From NCBI GenBank assembly GCA_038238115.1, contig JBBRYB010000043.1, positions 1 through 24,757 on the forward strand: a stretch of 24,757 bases of DNA, written 5' to 3'. Positions within the stretch are counted from its first letter, which is position 1. Each line of letters begins with the position of its first letter. The position numbers and the translations under genes were made by a program. This stretch comes from JBBRYB01 sp038238115 (lineage in GTDB: Bacteria; Actinomycetota; Actinomycetes; Propionibacteriales; Nocardioidaceae). Positions 1-5,251 of the stretch are shown piece after piece. The notes below the pieces were generated by a model, which saw only the letters and a list, made by a program, of their open reading frames with translations, did not search any database and was not told the DNA's origin.

Positions 1-201
1 GGCCCGACCCCGCGCCGGTCGCGGGGGGGGGGGGGGAAAAGGGCCCCCCACCCCCCGGGCCCGCGCCCGGGCCCCCCCCCGCCGGGGCCCGCCCCCGGCG
101 GGGGGAGGCGGGGGCGCGGGGGGGGGGGGTCTCTGCGGGGGTGCGGGGGGTGGGGCCGCCCCCCCCCCCCCCCCCCCCCGCGACCGGCGCGGGGTCGGGC
201 C
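1..201. repeat. Contig-end G/C homopolymer block with perfect 36-bp terminal inverted repeat (probable artefact)
   Basis: Positions 1-36 are the exact reverse complement of 166-201. The sequence between is almost only G and C homopolymer runs. The inner part has no plausible coding content, whereas the right arm (166-201) reads on as codons of the prim-pol remainder. I infer that real sequence ends near 166-180 and that the rest is a fold-back or low-quality assembly product. A genuine GC-rich hairpin cannot be excluded from sequence alone. Confidence 0.75.
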
Positions 202-540
202 GGTGGTAGTCCGGGGTGTAACGCTGATAGCAGTCGGCCAGCTTGGCTTTGGCGTCAGCCCACGGCAACGGTGTCTTGCACACAGGAGGTTGTTCGCAGC
301 GTCGCCAGACGAGGCGGAACAGCCGCTCAGCCTCCGGCAGGGGCACGTCGCGGGCGCGCAGCGAGCAGGCGTACCTGACGAGAACGTCATGCCGGTCGCC
401 GGGTCCGGTGCCGCTCGGACCGCGGATAACCTCGGGTACGGCGGCCAGTCCACGCGGTTTGTCGAACGAGTCCCACGAGAAGGCACCGTCAGCGGGCTTG
501 GCGGCCCCCCTCAGCGCCTCGACCAGCCACTCGGGCACGG
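202..540 (-). pseudogene. Out-of-frame C-terminal remainder of the prim-pol protein (partial)
   Basis: This is the continuation of the prim-pol gene in a different frame. After about position 541 the minus strand reads as a long coherent open frame beginning VPEWLVEALRGAAKP. It contains a charged helical stretch (SLRARDVPLPEAERLFRLVW) and a W-x-D-A-K-x-K-L segment, as often follows a prim-pol N-domain in actinobacterial element proteins. Removing a single base (the T at plus-strand 541) joins it to the upstream part as ...DPAPVPEWLV... . The frame continues without a stop into the inverted repeat at the contig end, so the natural C terminus is not in the window. The frameshift could be a real lesion or a base-call error. 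Confidence 0.6.
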
Positions 541-1073
541 TGTGCCGGGTCTACGTCGGAGGTGACGGTGTAAAGCGCCCCGGTGGCGTGTAGGGAGCCG
601 GGCCCGACGACGTAGCCTCCGCGCCCTCTGATGTTGACGCCGACGGGTTTCAGTGCCCCTTCACCGTTGCCGAGATCGACACCTTCCCTGGCCTGGAAGT
701 AGAAATGATGTCCTCGCCCGGTCTGCACCGTAAAGGTGGCAGGCACGGATTGCCCGATGCTGGTGGCGTAGCGGGCGAAGTCACCCGGCGCGTCCTCGTC
801 AACCACGAGAAGACCCAACAAGCCGCAGGCGACCCCGACGTTCCTGGGGTATCCGGTGAACCATGCCGCGAGCTGTTTTGGGTCGGTGCTGGCGCCCGCC
901 TTGAACGGCACACAAGGATGCTTACCGCGCTCATCGCACGTCGCCGGATTGTGGCCGCGACCGATGCCGGCGCACCGCTCGAGCTCGGGGTGGTCGACGG
1001 GGAACACGTAGATGCCGCGCTCGGACAGCCAGCTGGCGGCGCTCAGGGTGTCGACGTAGTCGACGGCGGTCAT
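489..1073 (-). CDS. Bifunctional DNA primase/polymerase, N-terminal prim-pol domain (frameshifted)
   Basis: The first ~165 residues match the prim-pol (PF09250, archaeo-eukaryotic primase superfamily) pattern. There is an N-terminal helix, a GKHP motif near residue 50, an acidic pair in LLVVDEDAPG (D92 and D94, probable metal ligands) and a TGRGHHFYF strand (His122/123). This family supplies primer synthesis for plasmids, phages and integrative elements, so it fits the recombinase gene upstream. As written, the frame leaves the family at about plus-strand 541 and ends in a random Arg/Gly-rich tail. The true C terminus lies in another frame and runs to the contig edge. The ATG at 1071-1073 overlaps the stop of a small upstream frame as ATGA, and no strong ribosome-binding site is seen. 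The domain call is fairly sure; the role as an element replication primase is inferred. Confidence 0.75.
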   Translation of the reverse strand: MTAVDYVDTLSAASWLSERGIYVFPVDHPELERCAGIGRGHNPATCDERGKHPCVPFKAGASTDPKQLAAWFTGYPRNVGVACGLLGLLVVDEDAPGDFARYATSIGQSVPATFTVQTGRGHHFYFQAREGVDLGNGEGALKPVGVNIRGRGGYVVGPGSLHATGALYTVTSDVDPAHRARVAGRGAEGGRQAR

Positions 1074-1270
1074 GACACACCGCCATCCGGAGATTTCACT
1101 GGTTCTAGTGCGATCCCCTCCTCGGCCCTGGGGACCGAGGAGGGGGGAGAGATTGCCGGACTAGAACTCGCCCTGCCGGTGTGCAGTGATATCCTGGCAA
1201 AGTCAAGTGCTGTGAAGGGCCGGTCCCGAGCGGGCCGGCCCTTCCTACGCGGCATCAGGACCACCGCCAT
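1070..1270 (-). CDS. Possible small basic hypothetical protein (66 aa)
   Basis: This open frame begins 26 bases inside the end of the 97-aa gene and ends with a TGA that overlaps the prim-pol ATG, an arrangement compatible with translational coupling. Its N-terminal third is basic (MPRRKGRPARDRPF). The rest is low-complexity Ser/Pro and I recognise no domain. Against it, the frame runs across two strong hairpins (1115-1145 and 1215-1243), and much of its peptide is simply the translation of their stems. The region may instead be a structured non-coding leader. I keep it as a weak candidate because of the overlaps at both ends. Confidence 0.25.
   Translation of the reverse strand: MAVVLMPRRKGRPARDRPFTALDFARISLHTGRASSSPAISPPSSVPRAEEGIALEPVKSPDGGVS
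1115..1145 (-). promoter_or_regulatory. 11-bp perfect hairpin upstream of prim-pol, nested in an outer inverted repeat
   Basis: CCCCTCCTCGG (1115-1125) pairs perfectly with CCGAGGAGGGG (1135-1145) around a 9-nt loop. An outer 8-bp repeat, GTTCTAGT (1102-1109) and ACTAGAAC (1160-1167), flanks it almost symmetrically. The structure lies 40-90 bases before the prim-pol start on the transcribed strand. It could act as a leader attenuator, a replication signal of the element or a terminator. The sequence does not decide between these. Confidence 0.5.
1215..1243 (-). terminator. Hairpin just downstream of the 97-aa gene
   Basis: AAGGGCCGG (1215-1223) pairs perfectly with CCGGCCCTT (1235-1243). The 11-nt loop can pair further (CCC with GGG). 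It begins one base after the stop codon of the 97-aa gene (1245-1247), which is the usual place for an intrinsic terminator. There is no U-tract, as is common in high-GC actinobacteria. Possible alternative roles are mRNA protection or part of the structured prim-pol leader. Confidence 0.5.
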
Positions 1271-1538
1271 CGGCTTCGAGCTCGGCTTCGGCGGCCTCAG
1301 CCGTTGCGGTCAGCTCGGCGGCTTTGCGGCGGGACTTCGCAGACGCAAGCGCCAGACGCAGGAAGAACGCCTTACGTAGGTGCTCGGCACGGATGGGGTC
1401 CCCGCCAGCTTGTTCCAGGAATCGCTGGTCACGAGCGGCTCTCGCCGGAGCGGTCCGAGCGGATCTGTTCTCTGTGTTTGCCCACGACTCATGGGCGGCT
1501 AGGCGAGCGCTGAGGGAACGCTCCGATGATGTAGCCAT
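1245..1538 (-). CDS. Small Arg/Ala-rich protein of actinobacterial integrative elements (97 aa, unknown function)
   Basis: The protein carries a compact pattern with ARLAAHESWANTENRSARTAPARAA early, then a helix, then RKAFFLRLALASAKSRR. I recognise this layout from small uncharacterised proteins common beside prim-pol and integrase genes in actinobacterial phages and integrative elements; that is recall, not a search. It is highly charged and predicted helical, with no signal peptide or membrane segment, so a nucleic-acid-binding role is possible but unproven. The 5' leader contains the large palindrome at 1547-1604, nine bases before the ATG. The coding frame is intact, unlike both neighbours. 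Reality as a gene is likely; function is unknown. Confidence 0.6.
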   Translation of the reverse strand: MATSSERSLSARLAAHESWANTENRSARTAPARAARDQRFLEQAGGDPIRAEHLRKAFFLRLALASAKSRRKAAELTATAEAAEAELEADGGGPDAA

Positions 1539-1841
1539 GCTTTGGTCATCCCGTCGAAAGAGCGACGAGACACAAGTGCGGTCACGTCGCTAGCCGACGG
1601 GATGCCGGGTGGTTCAGAGGGTCCCCTCTCGAGCCGCATTTGCTCGAGCTAGCGGTCACGCCGCCGCTCCGCGACGTGAAGCCCACGCTGGCACATCCCG
1701 CGATACGTGTCAGGGCGGGTTTCGCCCTAGCCTGACCTCAGACGGTTTAGGTCTGGTCCGCCTTCTCAGACGGCACGCCTTTGCGTTGTTCGGAAGTTTA
1801 CTCGCACGATGCGACAACCACGGCTAAGAAAGCTCGCGGGA
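1539..1841. other. Gene-free, palindrome-rich spacer between recombinase and 97-aa gene
   Basis: This 303-base gap holds no credible gene but several inverted repeats. A compound palindrome has a 10-bp outer stem (1547-1556 with 1595-1604) and a 7-bp inner stem (1561-1567 with 1585-1591). A hairpin has CTCGAGC (1628-1634) pairing with GCTCGAG (1642-1648). Another has AGGGCG (1712-1717) pairing with CGCCCT (1723-1728), and a small one pairs CAGAC with GTCTG (1739-1755). CTCAGACGG occurs twice (1737-1745 and 1765-1773). The layout suits a replication origin, recombinase arm-site or control region of an element. No tRNA or clear att core is visible. Confidence 0.55.
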
Positions 1842-2736
1842 TCAGACTCGGTCTCCCCGGTTCATCCGTTTGCTGGCCTCTCGCGCCCGCATGTCGGCCG
1901 CACTGGACCCGTACCGCTCGAGCATCACGTCGCTGGACCAGCCGGCGAGCCTTTTGAGGTCGCGCTCCTGGCCGCCGTTGAGCAGGAAGTCATGGGCAAA
2001 GGTGTGCCTGAACCGGTGCGGATGCAGGCCCTCGATCCCGGCGAGGCGTCCACGTTTCGCGATGATGTCGCGGATGCCGTCCGCGGACATCGGCCCCCGC
2101 TGGCTGAGCAGCAGAGCGGTCAGGTGTGCCCAGCGGTGTCGTCTGCGTTCTCGCAGGTAACGGTCGACGGCCCTGGCGGTTCGCGTCCCGAAGTAGACCG
2201 GGCGGACCTTGCGGCCCTTCCCGGCCACGATCGCCATCCCCTTGTCGAGGTCGACCCCGTCGACGGTCAGCCCCGCCAACTCTGAGACGCGCAGGCCACA
2301 GTCGAGCAGCACACGGATGATCGCTTCGTCGCGCCGGTCGTTGAAAGTCTTCGCCGCGCACGTCTTCACCAGCGCGATCAGGTCGGCGTCGGTGAGGACC
2401 GGGACGGGTTTCTCGGTGGCTCTCGAGAGCTGGATTGCGGCCATCGGGTCCCGGTCGATCTCGTCCTCGGCGACGAGCCACAGACAGAACCGGTGCAGGC
2501 TGCGGTGGCGGGTCGCGACGGTCGAGGCCTCGTTGCGGTCGCTCAGCTCGGCCAGCCAGGCCCAAACCGCCGACCGGGTCATCTCGTCGAGGGTGGCTGG
2601 TCTCCCTCTCGCCGTCAGCCACTGGGGAGAAGAACCTGATGGCCTGGTTGTAGATGACGACGGTCCGCTCACTGCGGCCCTCGGCGCGCAGGTGCCGGGA
2701 GAATGACGCAGCGAGGTCGTCGAGACGTTCGGCCAT
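1842..2736 (-). pseudogene. Tyrosine recombinase / integrase (XerC/D-like), frameshifted
   Basis: The reconstructed protein is ~297 residues. It has an N-terminal SAM-like core-binding domain (from MAERLDDLAASFSRHLRAEG through WLAEL and the RHRSLHRFCLWL helix) and a C-terminal catalytic domain. The catalytic set is visible: Arg in DCGLRVSELAGL, Lys in the GKGRKVRPV beta-hairpin, HPHRFRHTFAHDFL (H-x-x-R), a Trp at the His/Trp position in LAGWSS, and the nucleophile Tyr in MLERYG. The first 37 residues are in one frame and the rest in another. Shortening the G4 run at 2624-2627 to G3 restores ...IRFFSQWLTARG... . The lesion is in a homopolymer, so a sequencing error is a real possibility. A TAACCT hexamer ends six bases before the ATG, suggesting a leaderless mRNA. 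It would integrate or excise the adjoining element. Confidence 0.85.
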
Positions 2737-2742
2737 GGTTCT

Positions 2743-2748
2743 AGGTTA
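2743..2748 (-). promoter_or_regulatory. -10 hexamer (TAACCT) for recombinase gene, leaderless spacing
   Basis: On the minus strand TAACCT is followed by six bases and then the ATG of the recombinase gene. This matches the actinobacterial TANNNT -10 motif placed so that transcription would begin at the start codon. No convincing -35 is seen. Confidence 0.45.
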
Positions 2749-2785
2749 TCGGGCGAGTGAGCGTTGTGCTATCGCCACGCCAACC

Positions 2786-3862
2786 TCAGTGAGACTCGTT
2801 TTCGCTGGTCAGGCGCTTAGCACGCGAGGGTTGGACCCTCGCCGGCTCGCCCGGCATCTTGGGGTAGTCGGGAGGGTAAGGCATGTCGCCTTGGCCCTCG
2901 GCCTGGTCTCGTTCATACATGTCCAGGAGCGGCTCGAGGCTGTGGTGCACGTCGTCGATATCGGCGTGGAGGTCGCCTCGCTCCGCGACTCGAGCGGGGA
3001 CGGTGCGCAGGGTGAACTCGCGCGGGTCAAGCCCCTCCAGCTCCTCCCAGGCGACGGGCGTGGACACCGGGCCGCCGGCAAGCGGTCGCAGGCTGTAGGC
3101 GCTGGCGATGGTGCGGTCGCGGGCGTTTTGGTTGTAGTCGATGAAGATCGCCTCCCCGCGCTCCTCCTTCCACCACTTCGTGGTGACCTGGCCGGGCATC
3201 CGTCGCTCGAGCTCTCGACCGAAGGCGATCGCGGCGTGGCGGACGTCGGTGAACGTCCAGCGCGGTTCGACCCGGAGATAGATGTGGACGCCGCGGTTGC
3301 CGGACGTCTTCGGGAAGCCGCGGTAGCCGAGCTCCTCGAGCAGCCCGCGCGCCTGTCCTGCCACCCGCACTGCATCGGCGAAGTCGGTGCCGGGCTGCGG
3401 GTCGAGGTCGAGGCGCAGCTCGTCCGGGTGGTCGACGTCCGCGCGCCGGACCGGCCAGGGGTGGAACGTGATCGTGCCGATCTGGGCGGCCCACGCGATC
3501 ACGGCCGGCTCGGTGGGACAGACCTCGTCGGCGTACCGGCCGGACGGGAACGTGATGCGAGCGGTCTCGACATATGGCGGGGCCCCCTTGGGCACGCGCT
3601 TCTGAAAGAACGCGTCACCCTTGGGATCGACGCGGCTCGCCTGCTTGATGCCATCGAAGACGCCCTTCGGCCAGCGTTCGAGCGTCGTCGGCCGCTCGTG
3701 CAAGGCACGGAGCATCGCCTCACCGACGCTGGCGTAGTAGCTGACCACATCGAGCTTCGTCGCCTCAGGCGTGGCGTCGGTTCGCGGGAAGATCACCCGG
3801 TCGGGGTTGGATACCCGCACTGTCGTGCCCGCGACCTCGATCTCCGTGGCAGGGGTCGGCAT
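2786..3862 (-). CDS. Stand-alone LigD-type polymerase/primase domain protein
   Basis: This 358-residue protein is one complete LigD polymerase (PolDom) module, an archaeo-eukaryotic primase fold that adds dNTPs or rNTPs at DNA ends. Catalytic features are clear: the acidic pair D152/D154 in LRLDLDPQPG, the phosphotransfer loop SGNRGVHIY (187-195, His193), and the third acidic residue D242 in IFIDYNQN. The upstream KGVFDGIKQ and FFQKRVPKG segments are typical of the family. Ligase and nuclease domains are absent, as in mycobacterial PolD1/PolD2 paralogues, and no Ku or ligase gene lies in the window. Its own divergent promoter (TACCCT, then six bases, then ATG) suggests a leaderless mRNA. A role in end joining or gap filling is inferred from the family. 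Confidence 0.9.
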   Translation of the reverse strand: MPTPATEIEVAGTTVRVSNPDRVIFPRTDATPEATKLDVVSYYASVGEAMLRALHERPTTLERWPKGVFDGIKQASRVDPKGDAFFQKRVPKGAPPYVETARITFPSGRYADEVCPTEPAVIAWAAQIGTITFHPWPVRRADVDHPDELRLDLDPQPGTDFADAVRVAGQARGLLEELGYRGFPKTSGNRGVHIYLRVEPRWTFTDVRHAAIAFGRELERRMPGQVTTKWWKEERGEAIFIDYNQNARDRTIASAYSLRPLAGGPVSTPVAWEELEGLDPREFTLRTVPARVAERGDLHADIDDVHHSLEPLLDMYERDQAEGQGDMPYPPDYPKMPGEPARVQPSRAKRLTSENESH

Positions 3863-3868
3863 GCGGCC

Positions 3869-3874
3869 AGGGTA
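3869..3874 (-). promoter_or_regulatory. -10 hexamer (TACCCT) for the LigD-type polymerase gene
   Basis: TACCCT on the minus strand lies exactly six bases before the ATG at 3862. A CTGACC sequence roughly 17-18 bases further upstream could be the -35. The spacing predicts a leaderless transcript. Confidence 0.5.
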
Positions 3875-3990
3875 TCGGCCCGCTCGCCCCGGTCAGTCGC
3901 CAGCGCCGGTCGCGGCGGAGCAGAGTCTTGCAGGAGTATGACGGCGAACCGGATCAGCCCTGCCCGGACGCGGTGGGATGCTCGGGCCCG

Positions 3991-3996
3991 TAGGCT
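3991..3996 (+). promoter_or_regulatory. -10 hexamer (TAGGCT) for msrB, leaderless spacing
   Basis: TAGGCT is followed by six bases and the msrB ATG. No Shine-Dalgarno sequence is present, which supports a leaderless start at 4003. The same hexamer and spacing occur before the DUF3000 gene. Confidence 0.5.
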
Positions 3997-4002
3997 TGAG
4001 CC

Positions 4003-4407
4003 ATGAGTTCCCAGGTGACCAAGTCAGAAGCCGAGTGGCGGGCCCAGCTCAGCCCCGACGAGTATGCCGTCTTGCGCAAGTCCGGCACCGAACGCCCTTG
4101 GTCGGGAGAATACGTCGAGACCAAGACCGAGGGCGTCTACCGCTGCCGGGCCTGCCGCTCGGAGCTCTTCCGTTCCACCGAGAAGTTCGACTCCCACTGC
4201 GGTTGGCCGTCGTTTTGGTCACCGAGCGACAGCGACAATGTGGTGCTCATCGAGGACAAGACGCTCGGAATGCGACGCACCGAGGTGCGCTGCGCCACCT
4301 GCGACTCCCACCTCGGGCATGTCTTCCTCGGCGAGGGCTATGAGACCCCGACCGACGCGCGCTACTGCATCAACAGCGTTTCCCTCACCCTCGAACCCGC
4401 CGAATAA
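4003..4407 (+). CDS. msrB: Peptide-methionine (R)-S-oxide reductase MsrB
   Basis: This cytoplasmic enzyme reduces methionine-R-sulfoxide in proteins, with thioredoxin as the usual electron donor. At 134 residues it is a normal single-domain MsrB. Two CxxC zinc sites are present (C48/C51 in CRAC and C97/C100 in CATC). The family signature GWPSFW sits at 67-72, and the catalytic cysteine is C122 in RYCINS. C66, just before GWPSFW, is the likely resolving cysteine. The start is supported by the TAGGCT hexamer six bases upstream and no competing start. It converges on hemQ across a tandem-repeat array. Closeness to haem genes is common in actinobacteria and may reflect oxidative-stress linkage, which is inference. 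Confidence 0.97.
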   Translation: MSSQVTKSEAEWRAQLSPDEYAVLRKSGTERPWSGEYVETKTEGVYRCRACRSELFRSTEKFDSHCGWPSFWSPSDSDNVVLIEDKTLGMRRTEVRCATCDSHLGHVFLGEGYETPTDARYCINSVSLTLEPAE

Positions 4408-4509
4408 CTGACCGCTCGGCCGGAACAACTGGCGCCTCGGCGGCACAACTGGCGCCTCGGCCGGAACAACTGGCGCCTCGACCGGAACAACTGGCGCCTC
4501 GACCGGAAC
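4406..4509. repeat. Tandem array of five 20-21-bp units between msrB and hemQ
   Basis: Units start at 4406, 4427, 4447, 4468 and 4489, followed by a decayed sixth from 4510. The last two are identical, the third differs from them at one position, the second lacks one base, and the first is the most divergent. Each unit has the pattern AACTGGCGCCTCG followed by RCCGGAAC. The array fills almost the whole gap between the two converging genes and overlaps the msrB stop codon by two bases. It is probably an expanding minisatellite. The core CTGGCGCCTCGGC also resembles the intergenic elements at 20884 and 23583-23680. Confidence 0.9.
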
Positions 4510-4519
4510 GGCTGGCGGG

Positions 4520-5251
4520 TCAGGGGAGGGTGTTGATGATCTCGGCGGCGCTGCGGCGGCGGCCGGTGTAGAACGGGACCTCGCCGCGCACGTGCCGGCG
4601 GGCGGTGCTCCCGCGAAGGTGCCGCATCAGGTCGACGATGCGGTGCAGCTCGTCGGCCTCGAAGGCCAGGATCCACTCGTAGTCGCCGAGCGCGAAGGAC
4701 GCGACGGTGTTGGCGCGTACGTCGGCGTAGTCGCGGGCCATCTGTCCGTGCTCGGCGAGCATGGCGCGGCGCTCCTTGTCCTCGAGCAGGTACCACTCGT
4801 AGGACCGCACGAACGGGTAGACGCAGACGAAGTCGCGCGCCTGCTCGTCGGCAAGGAACGCGGGCACATGACTCTTGTTGAACTCCGCCGGCCGGTGCAA
4901 CGCCAGCTGAGACCACACCGGCACGAGACGCGTGCCGAACGCCGTACGACGCAACCGGTTGAAGGCCGACTGCAACGCCTCCGCGGTGGAGGCGTGCCAC
5001 CACACCATCAGATCCGCGTCGGCTCGCAGCCCGGAGACGTCGTAGAGGCCGCGGATCGTCACATCGGCGGCGTCCAGCTCGGCGAGCAGCTCGTGAACCT
5101 CCTCGACCTCCGCCTTGCGCCGCAGCTCGTCGTCGAGCGGTTCCGAGAGCTCGAACACCGACCACATGGTGTAGCGGATCACGTCATTGAGCTCTCGTGC
5201 CGCCTTGCCCTGCTGCGGTCGTTTGCCGGGGTCCGCCGATGCGTCAGTCAT
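4520..5251 (-). CDS. hemQ: Coproheme decarboxylase HemQ (ChdC)
   Basis: HemQ converts coproheme III to haem b by two H2O2-dependent decarboxylations, the last step of the coproporphyrin-dependent pathway. The 243-residue protein is the actinobacterial form of the chlorite-dismutase-like fold. By comparison with the corynebacterial enzyme, the likely distal His is H128 (NKSHVPAFL), the catalytic radical Tyr is Y145 (VYPFVRS) and the proximal haem ligand is H168 (AEHGQMARDY). The spacings between these three agree with that enzyme as I recall it. The ATG at 5249-5251 overlaps the hemG stop as ATGA, so the two are translationally coupled. A longer in-frame extension upstream is only the shadow of hemG and is excluded. 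Confidence 0.95.
   Translation of the reverse strand: MTDASADPGKRPQQGKAARELNDVIRYTMWSVFELSEPLDDELRRKAEVEEVHELLAELDAADVTIRGLYDVSGLRADADLMVWWHASTAEALQSAFNRLRRTAFGTRLVPVWSQLALHRPAEFNKSHVPAFLADEQARDFVCVYPFVRSYEWYLLEDKERRAMLAEHGQMARDYADVRANTVASFALGDYEWILAFEADELHRIVDLMRHLRGSTARRHVRGEVPFYTGRRRSAAEIINTLP

Noticed and set aside
1609..1660. tRNA gene or fragment as integration target near the recombinase
   Set aside because: A GGTTCAGAGGG stretch vaguely resembles a T-arm, but no cloverleaf, anticodon arm or CCA end can be assembled.
1070..2736. Intact active integrative element
   Set aside because: Both the recombinase and the prim-pol genes are frameshifted as written and only one edge is visible, so activity and boundaries cannot be claimed.
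2654..4006. Long plus-strand open frame (450 codons) across the LigD-type gene
   Set aside because: It is the antisense shadow of a GC-rich gene with clear catalytic motifs on the minus strand; its translation is Arg/Val/Gly-rich with no domain.
4406..4509. CRISPR array between msrB and hemQ
   Set aside because: Units are directly adjacent with no unique spacers, so it is a simple tandem repeat.
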